64,000 nt of DNA from UMGS363 sp964402055 (lineage in GTDB: Bacteria > Bacillota > Clostridia > Oscillospirales > Ruminococcaceae). Position 1 is the stretch's first letter; each line of letters opens with the position of its first letter. The stretch spans positions 1 to 64,000 of the forward strand of contig CAYOAV010000003.1 of assembly GCA_964402055.1 (NCBI GenBank), in the 5' to 3' direction. The notes under the pieces are model-generated. The model ran no database searches and had not been told where the DNA came from. It saw only the letters and a list, made by a program, of their open reading frames with translations. A program made the translations under genes and the position numbers. Below, piece after piece: positions 53,233 to 61,991 of the stretch.

Positions 53233-54768
53233 ATGAAAATTTATATAAATAAAATGGCAAAGGATACCTTTCGTCTGACATTTGTTACACTTATACTGGA
53301 CCTGCTCGGCATATTTCTTAATTCTGTTATCTCCGAAAGGCTTGGAACTGCCTCCGTGGGCATAATGACGCTCATATTTACCGTTTTCGGTTTTATTATG
53401 GTTCTCGCCAACGGAAATATCTTTTTATCCACAAGTAGACTTGTTTCGGAGGAAATTGGCTTCGGGAACTGCAACCATTCAAAAATAATGCGGTATTCTC
53501 TTAGCTTTTCGATATGTCTTTCCTGCTTTTTTTCCGTTGCGTCAATACTTCTTGCGAAAAAGCTGTCTGTTATTTCAGGAAGCGGCATTGACCTTTCACA
53601 ACCGATAAGAATAATATCACTTTCGCTCCCCTTTGCCGCAGTCGGTTCATGTATAAAGGGATATCTTAACGCAATCGGAAAGGTTGGAAAAGCCTGCCTT
53701 GGTGAAATTATAGAATTTACAGCAAAATGGTGTTTTCTTCTAATATCCGTTGTTTTCCTCATAAACAAGGATATTAGCATTTACAACCTAATAGCCTTTT
53801 CAATTTTTACAGGCGAAGCAATAAGCTTTTTCTATTATCTGGCAAATTTCATTCCTGAACATCGTATATTCTGCCGCAAAGAGCATACCGTTCCGAAGCT
53901 TGATTCATTCGGAAAATATATTAAGCTTTCATTGCCGATACTTGCAAGCGGTTATGTTCAGATGATTTTATCAACTGCCAACGACCTGCTCGTTCCTATA
54001 GCACTTGTCAGGTTCAATTCCTCTGCTGAACGTGGAATGAGCGAATATGGAATGTTTGAAGCGATGATAATTCCAACTCTTTTCTTCCCGACTGCGATAC
54101 TGACCTCTCTTTCAAACGTTCTTTTGCCCGAAATTGCCCGTGCAAATTCTTCTAACTGCTCCGAACGGATAAAAAGTCTTGTTACCAAAGCTCTGACAAG
54201 CTCGTTCATATATTCTTTTTTCATCGGTGGAATTTTTTTATGCGCTGGCAGGGCTATCGGAAATGTTGTCTGCTGCAGTGATCCCCTTGTCGGAGAAACG
54301 CTTGTAAAAATGTTCCCTGTTATTCCGTTTATATATCTTGAAATAGTGCTTGAATGCATTTTAAAGGGACTTGGCAAGCAGAATTTTTCAACTATCAATT
54401 CCCTTTGTGAATATATTATCAGAATAGCCTGCGTTGTAATATTTGTAAAGCTATATGGGTTTACAGGTGTACTGATATCATATTATGCAAGCAATATTTA
54501 CAGCAACATAATCCGCATTATAGTTGTATGCAAAGCAACAAATGTCAGATTTTCGCCAAAGCTTTTTATCCTTATTCCGTTTTTATACAGCTTCTCTGCC
54601 TGTATAACAGCTTCCGCACTGACCAAGCTTATTTCGCCTGTTAATGCTATGCTTGAAGCGATAATTTTCATCTGTATAGCTTCGATAATCTTTATTACTA
54701 TATACGAGCTTGGAAAGAAGCTATTCAGCGACAATCGTGGTTTTATAACTGTATATTCCACGCAATAA
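53233..54768 (+). CDS. MurJ/SpoVB-like polysaccharide flippase
   Basis: The 511-residue membrane protein has about 14 hydrophobic helices across its length. The N-terminus (MAKDTFRLTFVTLILDLLGIFLNSVISERLGTASVGIMTL) and the middle GYLNAIGKVGKACLGEIIEF match the polysaccharide biosynthesis/SpoVB branch of the MATE-like flippase family. It probably moves lipid-linked glycans, either lipid II or a spore-cortex precursor. It faces away from murD, with GAGG before the ATG. Confidence 0.88.
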   Translation: MKIYINKMAKDTFRLTFVTLILDLLGIFLNSVISERLGTASVGIMTLIFTVFGFIMVLANGNIFLSTSRLVSEEIGFGNCNHSKIMRYSLSFSICLSCFFSVASILLAKKLSVISGSGIDLSQPIRIISLSLPFAAVGSCIKGYLNAIGKVGKACLGEIIEFTAKWCFLLISVVFLINKDISIYNLIAFSIFTGEAISFFYYLANFIPEHRIFCRKEHTVPKLDSFGKYIKLSLPILASGYVQMILSTANDLLVPIALVRFNSSAERGMSEYGMFEAMIIPTLFFPTAILTSLSNVLLPEIARANSSNCSERIKSLVTKALTSSFIYSFFIGGIFLCAGRAIGNVVCCSDPLVGETLVKMFPVIPFIYLEIVLECILKGLGKQNFSTINSLCEYIIRIACVVIFVKLYGFTGVLISYYASNIYSNIIRIIVVCKATNVRFSPKLFILIPFLYSFSACITASALTKLISPVNAMLEAIIFICIASIIFITIYELGKKLFSDNRGFITVYSTQ

Positions 54769-54795
54769 AGGGAATGCCACAAAAAGCATTCCCTT
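54768..54795 (+). terminator. intrinsic terminator of the flippase gene
   Basis: A 10-bp stem AAGGGAATGC/GCATTCCCTT with an 8-base loop is followed by a T-rich run on the plus strand. It overlaps the stop codon and also lies just past the end of the convergent GH5 gene, but on that strand the T-tract is missing. Confidence 0.8.
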
Positions 54796-54800
54796 ATCTT

Positions 54801-56441
54801 TTATTTTTGTATTCTTTTAAAAGCCTTTTTAAGCTCCTTATTAAGTCCGTCAGGATAATCTGTATAAAGTCCGAACGTTTCTGTACTATATCCGAAATAG
54901 TCGTAGCTGATACCGTATTTTTCACATATGGATATCATATCGCTTACCCATTCGATACCGCCTCTGCCGTCCTCAAAGCAGCTCTGTATAAGTCCAAATT
55001 CGCCAAGGTAAAGAGGAGCATTCCGCTCCTTGGAAAGCTTTATATAAGCTTCAAAGCCTGATTCGAGATATTCCTTATCAAACGTGTCATAATTCTCATA
55101 CAAAGCTCTGTCCATTCTTATCTGAATATTTCCACCTTCTGATTTGACATATCCCGAAACGATATATTTACAGCCTTTTTTCATTTCAACAGGACTGAAA
55201 TTATGAACATAATCTGCTTTTGAACCGCTTATTTTTAAGCAACCCTTTTCATTGTACCCATCTTCTGCGTAATACACCGTTGTACCGCTTCCGTCTGCAC
55301 TCCATGAACTGCCGTTTAATGCTCCGTCACTGAAATCAGCCTTGAAAATGACCTGCTTCTTGCCGTTTTTCGATATTTCCGTCACGGTTATATCATCGAA
55401 ATATGCGGATTTTCCGTTGCCGAGTGCTGAAGCCATAACGACAGCGTTAAGCACGTTTGCATCATCTGCAGCTGTAAAGGCATTGCTCTCGTAATAAGTC
55501 CAACCGTCGCTCCGGGATTTCTTATTTCCCTGAGTAAGTCCGATCCATTTAATATAATCGCCGCCTATAATCTCTCTTGACGGATAACTCATAGTCCTGC
55601 CTGCCGTGCCTGCCCATTCCTGATTCTGATGTGTGTATGAATAAGTATCATATTTATGAAATTCATAGACTACATTATCATCATCTATTTTTGCATAAGC
55701 AGAATCGGGAGAATAATATGTCGTTTCGCCGTTATCATCAATGCTGTAGCCTATCGGTTCAACAAAAATCATCTGATAAGGTGCAACCTTTCTTACAGCC
55801 TTTGCAAGCCTGTTCATAAGCTTATTATATTGCTCAAGGGTTTTCTTCTCTGTTTCCAGCGTGGGAACGTTAGGTTCATTTATAAGACCATAACCAAGCA
55901 CTGTCGGTTCATTCGCATACCGTTTAGCTATTTTCTTCCATAATGCGGTAAGCCTGTCCTGACAGCTTTTATCCGTCCAAAGCTTCAATCCCTCTCCAAG
56001 CGACTGAAAACCGCCCTGAGGGCAGTGCATATTGATAATTATGCCGATATTGTATTTTTTTGCCCATTTTATATTCTTATCGAGCCAGTCAAAGCCGCTT
56101 TTCTTGTATGAATAAGGCTTACTGTCGTCTTCAAATGCCTGATAGCTTATATGGAAACGAACGCAGTTAAAACCCATTTCAGCAAGCTCTTTGTATGATT
56201 TTTCATTGCTATACGTCATATCAGGATACGGCGAATATGCAAGTATATCATTAGTAAACGCTATTCCCTTCAAAAGCATCTTGTTTCCGTCCGTTCCAAT
56301 AATTTTCGTACCGTCCGTATGCACAAAATCAGCTGCTTTTAGCTTTTTAGAACTTTTTGCATATGCAACCATACTCATTGATGATAACATCATAACAACA
56401 GCCGTCGTTAATGCAACCGCTCTTTTAAAAAGCTTTTTCAT
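54801..56441 (-). CDS. secreted GH5 glycoside hydrolase with an internal CBM-like insertion
   Basis: The 546-residue protein has a signal peptide (ending near AYA, residue 28) and a GH5 barrel. The acid/base glutamate is E189 in LINEPNV and the nucleophile is E481 in LGEFGL. H262 and Y264 (VYEFHKYDTYSYTHQ) are in the usual subsite. Residues about 283-450 are an extra segment lying between H262 and E481. It contains two jelly-roll-like pieces: a piece ending AYFDDITVTE and then one starting VIFKADFSDG. No dockerin is present. Activity on beta-glucan or cellulose is likely. Confidence 0.9.
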   Translation of the reverse strand: MKKLFKRAVALTTAVVMMLSSMSMVAYAKSSKKLKAADFVHTDGTKIIGTDGNKMLLKGIAFTNDILAYSPYPDMTYSNEKSYKELAEMGFNCVRFHISYQAFEDDSKPYSYKKSGFDWLDKNIKWAKKYNIGIIINMHCPQGGFQSLGEGLKLWTDKSCQDRLTALWKKIAKRYANEPTVLGYGLINEPNVPTLETEKKTLEQYNKLMNRLAKAVRKVAPYQMIFVEPIGYSIDDNGETTYYSPDSAYAKIDDDNVVYEFHKYDTYSYTHQNQEWAGTAGRTMSYPSREIIGGDYIKWIGLTQGNKKSRSDGWTYYESNAFTAADDANVLNAVVMASALGNGKSAYFDDITVTEISKNGKKQVIFKADFSDGALNGSSWSADGSGTTVYYAEDGYNEKGCLKISGSKADYVHNFSPVEMKKGCKYIVSGYVKSEGGNIQIRMDRALYENYDTFDKEYLESGFEAYIKLSKERNAPLYLGEFGLIQSCFEDGRGGIEWVSDMISICEKYGISYDYFGYSTETFGLYTDYPDGLNKELKKAFKRIQK

Positions 56442-56447
56442 AATATT

Positions 56448-58235
56448 TTACTCCTCATCACTTGCATTTTTCGGAAGTGTTATCCTTACTTTTGTTCCCT
56501 TGCCAGGCTTACTGCTGAAAGTCAATCCATAGCTTTCACCGTGAAACATTTTTATTCGCTTGTTTACATTTGTAAGACCAATGCTTTTTCCTGACGAGGT
56601 ATCATTTTCCTCCAGCTTCCAACGAAGCTCTGACATCTTATCATCGGGAATGCCTTGTCCGTTATCATCTACCTCGATAATTACATTTTCGCCCGAATAT
56701 TTAATGCTTATATCTATCCTGCCGTTGCCCTTGATACCCTCGATACCATGAACGAATGCATTTTCAACTATCGGCTGTATTATCAGCGGCAAAACGGGAT
56801 AGCTGCCGTCAATTTCATTTTCAATTGAATAGGAAACTCTGTCGCCAAAGCGTGCAGACTGCAATTCAAGATAGCTTTTTGTAAATTCCAGCTCCGATTC
56901 AAGCGAAACCATACTGTTTTTCACTTCAAGGCAACGGCGCATAAATTTTCCGAGCTTTTTTACAAGGTCAGCTGTTTCCTTATCGTTATTCACATAAGCC
57001 TTCATTCTTATTGTTTCAAGCGTATTATAGAGAAAATGTGGATTTATCTGGCTTGCAAGGGTTTTGAACTCGGCTTCCACCTGATTAAGTCTGAATGTTT
57101 CTGTTTGTATCTTAGCCTCATATGCTTCGTTCATAAGCTCCTGCATACTTTTTACCATTACCTGCAAATCGCCGTACAGCTCATTTATTTCATCCTCGCC
57201 GCTTATATTTTCATCAAGGTCAAAATCCCCGACAGCGACCTTATGCATCTGATCTTTAAGAAACTTTATTCTGCGGACAAAATAAGATGTAAAAAGCACC
57301 GCTATAAGCATCGACAACAAGAAGCATGATGTAATATAAAACGTATATCCGAACGAAAGCTGCTTTGTCGCACCTGTTACAATAGCATAGGGCTTGACAA
57401 GATATATCTGAAAAAAGCTTCCTTTGTAATTAAAATTAGCCGCAACGGTATAACCCTTTTCCGTTAAGGGCGAGCTTTCCGTAAGCTCAACAGCTTCAAC
57501 CTCCTTTCCGTCAAGCTCAAATTCCGGAGTTGTAAAAACCTTTCCGAGGTCATATTCCGCCATATTACTGTAAAAAACCATTCCGTTCTTTACGGCGAAA
57601 ATTACGTTAAAAACCTCTTCCTCCATAAGCGTTTCTATCCAGTCACGGTTTATATATACAACCATAACTCCGAGAGGTTCTCCGCTTTCGGAATATTTTT
57701 TTCTTATATAGCTAAGATAAAATTCTCCGTCCGATGGATTTTTAAGCACGCTCCACACAGGCACATCGGAAGACATTGCTTCATTGAACCAATTGGAACC
57801 TCTTATCTGCGAGGTTATACGCTGGAACGAAATATTATACAAAAAGCCGTTCGGATCTTCGCCCATATCAACAAAAAAGGTTATATCTGAGATCTGTGAA
57901 TACACGTTGGTATAATTCTTAATAATGCTATGCTCGGCATAATATTCGAGATATTCGTTATGCGTCATACCGCTGTTAAGGATATAATTTATATTTTCGT
58001 CGTTATATATAACATCAGCCGCCGCAGAGGTAGTGAAAAGCGTATCGGAAAGTCTTAGCTTCAAGCTTTCAACGTCCTTATAGGCTTCTCTTACTGTGCT
58101 TTCCTGAAGAACGCCTATCGTGTTGCTTATAAGATAAACTCCTGCAACAAAAACAGGCACTATAACGACTATAAACATCGCAATAAGCTTTGTTTTTATA
58201 TTGGTATTAAGAAATTTATCAATAAGCTTCTTCAT
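56448..58235 (-). CDS. YesM-type sensor histidine kinase
   Basis: The 595-residue two-transmembrane kinase has a first helix at residues 16-40, an extracytoplasmic sensor domain, a second helix at about 295-319, a HAMP linker (RRIKFLKDQMHKVAVGDFDLD) and a His_kinase domain. The phosphoacceptor is H400 in SQINPHFLYNTLETIR, followed by the ATPase motif VDDNGQGIPD. Such kinases usually pair with an AraC-type response regulator and sense carbohydrates. No response regulator is adjacent. Its last codons GAG GAG TAA double as the ribosome binding site of the GH5 gene. Confidence 0.93.
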   Translation of the reverse strand: MKKLIDKFLNTNIKTKLIAMFIVVIVPVFVAGVYLISNTIGVLQESTVREAYKDVESLKLRLSDTLFTTSAAADVIYNDENINYILNSGMTHNEYLEYYAEHSIIKNYTNVYSQISDITFFVDMGEDPNGFLYNISFQRITSQIRGSNWFNEAMSSDVPVWSVLKNPSDGEFYLSYIRKKYSESGEPLGVMVVYINRDWIETLMEEEVFNVIFAVKNGMVFYSNMAEYDLGKVFTTPEFELDGKEVEAVELTESSPLTEKGYTVAANFNYKGSFFQIYLVKPYAIVTGATKQLSFGYTFYITSCFLLSMLIAVLFTSYFVRRIKFLKDQMHKVAVGDFDLDENISGEDEINELYGDLQVMVKSMQELMNEAYEAKIQTETFRLNQVEAEFKTLASQINPHFLYNTLETIRMKAYVNNDKETADLVKKLGKFMRRCLEVKNSMVSLESELEFTKSYLELQSARFGDRVSYSIENEIDGSYPVLPLIIQPIVENAFVHGIEGIKGNGRIDISIKYSGENVIIEVDDNGQGIPDDKMSELRWKLEENDTSSGKSIGLTNVNKRIKMFHGESYGLTFSSKPGKGTKVRITLPKNASDEE

Positions 58236-58909
58236 ATTTCCGCCTCTTCTGACATTTTTTCTGCTTTAAGTAAAAGCTTATAGACAGGTGCAAGCTGTTC
58301 AAATTCATTTTTTATGAACGGAATAAGCCTGTCACTGAAAAGAAGCTCATAATCATTGCTTGAAGCATTGACCGAAACCGATTTTCTGTTCAGCCAGCCT
58401 TGTTTATCCTCATTTTCGTTTGGAAATCTGTTTTTCTTATACATTTCTCCGTCAAGATGATACTGCGGCGAGATTTCAAGCATATTTATCACATCAATAT
58501 ACTCTTTTTCATCATCAAGAATCATTTTCCGCAGACCTTCCATAACCTTTGTCGGCGTCTGGTAATAACCGCAACCGTAAGAAAATCCAGTCTGCATTAT
58601 ACAGAAATAAAAGGATAATGTATTGCCCATACGCTCTCTCGGTCTGCTGACGTTAAGCCAGATATGATCTCTGAAAAGCGACTTATCGTGCGTAAACCTT
58701 GTATCACGGCGAACTCTTGAAACGCATTTCGGAGTGCATACAAGCTCGCTGTCTATATTCTTGAAAACTGGTTCAAGCTCGGCGGCAAGCTCTGCAAACG
58801 GCTCTGTTACAAACTTTTTATACTCTAGCTTTCGTTCCTCATAATATTCCTTGCTATCACGCAATTTAAGCTCAAAAAGTATATCTATAGATTCTCTTGA
58901 AAATTTCAT
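58232..58909 (-). CDS. DUF2461 family protein
   Basis: The 225-residue protein matches DUF2461: the core includes KCVSRVRRDTRFTHDKSLFRDHIWLN and the GCGYYQTP stretch. Function is unknown. It overlaps the kinase start by 4 bases, so the two are co-translated. The ATG at 58909 has GAGGA upstream. Confidence 0.88.
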   Translation of the reverse strand: MKFSRESIDILFELKLRDSKEYYEERKLEYKKFVTEPFAELAAELEPVFKNIDSELVCTPKCVSRVRRDTRFTHDKSLFRDHIWLNVSRPRERMGNTLSFYFCIMQTGFSYGCGYYQTPTKVMEGLRKMILDDEKEYIDVINMLEISPQYHLDGEMYKKNRFPNENEDKQGWLNRKSVSVNASSNDYELLFSDRLIPFIKNEFEQLAPVYKLLLKAEKMSEEAEI

Positions 58910-58933
58910 AATTTTTTCCTCATTAAAAAACAA

Positions 58934-58959
58934 ACCCGTTTCTTCTAAAAGAAACGGGT
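58934..58959 (-). terminator. intrinsic terminator of the tRNA-Gln genes
   Basis: A 9-bp stem ACCCGTTTC/GAAACGGGT with an 8-base loop is followed on the minus strand by a T-tract. Confidence 0.85.
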
Positions 58960-58965
58960 CTTTAC

Positions 58966-59041
58966 TGGTTGGGGTGCAGGGATTTGAACCCCGGAAATGC
59001 CTGAGTCAGAGTCAGGTGCCTTACCGCTTGGCTACACCCCA
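58966..59041 (-). tRNA. tRNA-Gln (anticodon CTG)
   Basis: The complement is a complete tRNA with encoded CCA: acceptor TGGGGTG pairs with CACCCCA, D arm with AGCCAAGCGGTAAGGC, anticodon stem CCTGA/TCAGG with loop CTCTGAC (anticodon CTG, glutamine CAG codons), and a T arm with GGTTCAAATCC. It is the second of two tRNA-Gln genes. Confidence 0.95.
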
Positions 59042-59085
59042 GTATAAGCCGCCGATTACGGCGATGTAATAACGGCAACTTACCT

Positions 59086-59162
59086 TGGTTGGGATAGTTG
59101 GATTTGAACCAACGAAATGACGGAGTCAAAGTCCGTTGCCTTAGCCGCTTGGCTATATCCCA
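59086..59162 (-). tRNA. tRNA-Gln (anticodon TTG)
   Basis: The complement is a complete tRNA with encoded CCA. The anticodon stem ACGGA/TCCGT closes the loop CTTTGAC, giving anticodon TTG (glutamine CAA codons). The acceptor TGGGATA pairs with TATCCCA. It is 44 bases upstream of the CTG gene in one transcript. Confidence 0.95.
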
Positions 59163-59208
59163 ATGTTGTTCTGGAAGATAATCAAGCTTATCGTCAAGCG
59201 ACTATGTT

Positions 59209-59237
59209 ATTATAGCACCATAATCTCATCTTGGCAA
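59209..59237 (-). promoter_or_regulatory. sigma-A promoter of the tRNA-Gln genes
   Basis: On the minus strand TTGCCA (59232-59237) and TATAAT (59209-59214) are 17 bp apart, some 47 bases before the first tRNA. Confidence 0.75.
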
Positions 59238-59294
59238 TACCTTTTTTGTATTTTCGGCATTTTGTACAAAAGTTTTTTTATCCTTTGTGCATTT

Positions 59295-59894
59295 TTACAT
59301 TTCGCTTCTATTTTCCAACGCTTTAAAAAGGGTCGTTTTATCTGCATATTCGACCATTGCACCAACAGGCAAACCAAAAGCAAGCCTTGTAACCTTAACT
59401 CCAAGCGGTTTAAGGAGCTTTGAAACATAGACAGCAGTTGCCTCGCCCTCGACCGTGGGATTTGTTGCCATTATGACCTCTCTTATGCCGCCGTTATTAA
59501 CTCTTGCAAGCAATTCTTTAAGACGAAGCATATCGGGTGTTATACCGTCCATTGGAGAAAGCAAGCCGTGAAGAACATGATAAACTCCGTTATACTCATT
59601 TGTACGTTCAAACGCTTCTATATCCTTCGGAGCTTCAACAACGCATACAGTACTTTGATCTCTCATATCATCGTCACATATCGGACAAAGCTCCTTTTCG
59701 GTAAAATTCGCACACACAGTGCAATACTTGACCTTATTATGAGCATTCATTATCGCATCAGAAAAAGCCTGTGCTTCCTCGTCCGTCATTGTCATAACAT
59801 AATAGGCAAGCCTTTGAGCTGATTTCATACCTATACCAGGAAGCCTTGCAAACTGCTCTGCAAGCAAGACAAGCGGAAGTGCTGTTTTTGACAT
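59295..59894 (-). CDS. recR: recombination mediator protein RecR
   Basis: RecR (199 residues) helps load RecA at DNA gaps. The helix-hairpin-helix LPGIGMKSAQRLAY, the zinc finger cysteines YCTVCANFTEKELCPIC and the Toprim domain (VVEAPKDIEAFE) are visible. It follows ybaB and dnaX, as in Bacillus. AGGAGG precedes the ATG. Confidence 0.97.
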   Translation of the reverse strand: MSKTALPLVLLAEQFARLPGIGMKSAQRLAYYVMTMTDEEAQAFSDAIMNAHNKVKYCTVCANFTEKELCPICDDDMRDQSTVCVVEAPKDIEAFERTNEYNGVYHVLHGLLSPMDGITPDMLRLKELLARVNNGGIREVIMATNPTVEGEATAVYVSKLLKPLGVKVTRLAFGLPVGAMVEYADKTTLFKALENRSEM

Positions 59895-59921
59895 AAAGCT
59901 ATCCTCCTAATATCATTGAAT

Positions 59922-59952
59922 AACGGGAATCCAAAAAGCTCGGATTCCCGTT
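59922..59952 (-). other. hairpin between ybaB and recR
   Basis: The arms AACGGGAATCC and GGATTCCCGTT form an 11-bp stem. The minus-strand transcript lacks a proper T-tract after it, so it may be a processing or weak attenuation site rather than a full terminator. Confidence 0.5.
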
Positions 59953-59966
59953 TGTTTTCAAAAAAA

Positions 59967-60314
59967 TCAGAAAAGTCCAGGGAAGGAAACTCCGCCTGTA
60001 ATAGCTCCCATTTCTGTTTCAGATGTAGCTTCAATCTGATGAACAGCGTCATTAAATGCACTAATAACAAGATCCTGAAGCATCTCAATATCGTCCTTAT
60101 CAACAACATCAGGCTTAATTGTAAGTGCTTTTATCTCCTTTTTGCCGTTCATAACGACCTCAACTGCACCACCGCCCGAGGTTGCGGTAAACTCTCTGTT
60201 TTCGATATCCTCCTGAAGAGAAGTGATCTGCTCCTGCATTTTCTGTGCCTGCTTGATCATTCCCTGCATATTCTGAGCTCCGCCGCCCATACCCTGTGGC
60301 AATCTTGCTTTCAT
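59967..60314 (-). CDS. YbaB/EbfC nucleoid-associated protein
   Basis: The 115-residue protein has the family's central stretch MIKQAQKMQEQITSLQEDIENREFTATSGGGAVEVVMNGKKEI. It binds DNA non-specifically. Position between dnaX and recR is the conserved order. AAAGGAG precedes the ATG. Confidence 0.95.
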   Translation of the reverse strand: MKARLPQGMGGGAQNMQGMIKQAQKMQEQITSLQEDIENREFTATSGGGAVEVVMNGKKEIKALTIKPDVVDKDDIEMLQDLVISAFNDAVHQIEATSETEMGAITGGVSFPGLF

Positions 60315-60384
60315 AATAAAAAACTCCTTTTAATTGTAATTACACCGCAGTTCACGGTATAGATTTTCTATATCGGAACAGGAG

Positions 60385-61968
60385 CTACGACTGTTCAGTC
60401 GGTATCCCGTTATCCTTTGCTTTTTTTAATATTGCTTCAATTGAAGGACCTGCCTCTGCACTTTCCTTTTTTGCTGTACATTTTGCACGGATATTATAAA
60501 CCTTACCAGTAACCTTAAAAATAGCACCCTTAAGCTTTTCGGCATTATCCCCCGCTTTAAGAACGGACATAAAGAAGGAATTTTCCGAAAAAATTAGCAT
60601 AATATCTCCGCTTTCCAGTGCATAAGAACCGACAAGTGCCGCCGAACCTGACGGGCAAGCCGCTTTATACTCATCAAGAATATCCAGCCATCTATCAACA
60701 GGTTTGAAGCTCTGTGTATCTGCTTTTTCCTGCGGTTCTGCTGTTTTTACAGACTGTGAAGAACGAGGTGCAGATGAAGCTGTCGGACGGTTTTGAACCT
60801 GCGGAACTTGTGCGTTTGCCAATTTCCGCTCCAACATATCAATTTTAGCATAAATTTCAGAATTGTCAATAGAATTAGACGAATCTGCTCTTTTTGTGCA
60901 GAGCTTTATCATACACATTTCTATTTCAACACGCTTTGACGGCACTCTGCCGATACGATTTCCTGTTGCTTGCAGGATTTCCAAGGCTGAAAAAATTTCG
61001 TCCTCGGACATTTTCTGCGAAAGCTCTCTGACCTGTTCCACTTCGCTCGGCAGACAATTCAGTACAGCTTCATCATCTGGAACGGCTTTGGCAAGCATAA
61101 CATTTCTTAACTGACTGATTATTTCAGAGCAAAGCTGCTGCATATCCTTTGAGGAATCGTAAAGCTCACCGACTGTTTTCACCGCTTCGGCTGTATTATG
61201 CTCGGCAACAGCTCTGAGAATGCGGAAAACAGGACCACTTCCTGCTATTCCTGCCGCTCCTGCGGCAATTTCCTCGGTTATATTTTCAGAATAAGCTGTA
61301 CATCTATCCAGCAGTGACAATGCATCTCTCATACCACCGTCCGAAGCCTTTGCAATAAGCATAGCCGCTTCATCAGTTATTGCAAGCTTTTCCTGTTCAG
61401 CGACCCATTTAAGCCTGTCCGCAATATCACGGGGCTTTATCCTATGAAAATCAAAACGCTGGCAACGTGAAAGGATTGTGGGCAGAACCTTGTGAATTTC
61501 TGTAGTTGCAAGAATAAACTTGACGTGAGCAGGAGGTTCTTCCATAATTTTCAGCAAGGCATTGAACGCCGCCGGCGAAAGCATATGAACCTCGTCAATG
61601 ATATAGACCTTATATTTACAGCGTTCGGGCATATAGACAGTACCCTCACGCAGATCTCTTATATCCTCAACACCGCTGTTAGAAGCTGCGTCTATTTCAA
61701 TAATATCACCAAGCGAACCATCGTCAGCGTCACGGCATATTTCACATTCAAGGCAGGGGTTTCCGTCCACGGGGTGCAGGCAGTTCATAGCCTTTGCGAG
61801 TATTCTCGCACAAGTAGTTTTTCCCGTACCTCTTGAGCCTGTAAAAATATACGCATGAGCAGTTCTGCCCGAAATAAGCTGGTTGGCAAGCGTTTGTGTG
61901 ACCTGCGGCTGAGATACTACATCAGCAAAGCTCAACGGACGATATTTTCTGTACAAAGCCTGATACAA
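60385..61968 (-). CDS. dnaX: DNA polymerase III subunit gamma/tau
   Basis: The 527-residue clamp-loader subunit has Walker A TGSRGTGKTT, the four-cysteine zinc module (CLHPVDGNPCLECEIC) and the DEVHML motif. The C-terminal tau region is proline- and serine-rich (NRPTASSAPRSSQSVKTAEPQ). It loads the beta clamp during replication. The SRP RNA gene lies upstream beyond one TPR gene. Confidence 0.96.
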   Translation of the reverse strand: MYQALYRKYRPLSFADVVSQPQVTQTLANQLISGRTAHAYIFTGSRGTGKTTCARILAKAMNCLHPVDGNPCLECEICRDADDGSLGDIIEIDAASNSGVEDIRDLREGTVYMPERCKYKVYIIDEVHMLSPAAFNALLKIMEEPPAHVKFILATTEIHKVLPTILSRCQRFDFHRIKPRDIADRLKWVAEQEKLAITDEAAMLIAKASDGGMRDALSLLDRCTAYSENITEEIAAGAAGIAGSGPVFRILRAVAEHNTAEAVKTVGELYDSSKDMQQLCSEIISQLRNVMLAKAVPDDEAVLNCLPSEVEQVRELSQKMSEDEIFSALEILQATGNRIGRVPSKRVEIEMCMIKLCTKRADSSNSIDNSEIYAKIDMLERKLANAQVPQVQNRPTASSAPRSSQSVKTAEPQEKADTQSFKPVDRWLDILDEYKAACPSGSAALVGSYALESGDIMLIFSENSFFMSVLKAGDNAEKLKGAIFKVTGKVYNIRAKCTAKKESAEAGPSIEAILKKAKDNGIPTEQS

Positions 61969-61991
61969 CGCTTACACTCCCTTTTTGATCA

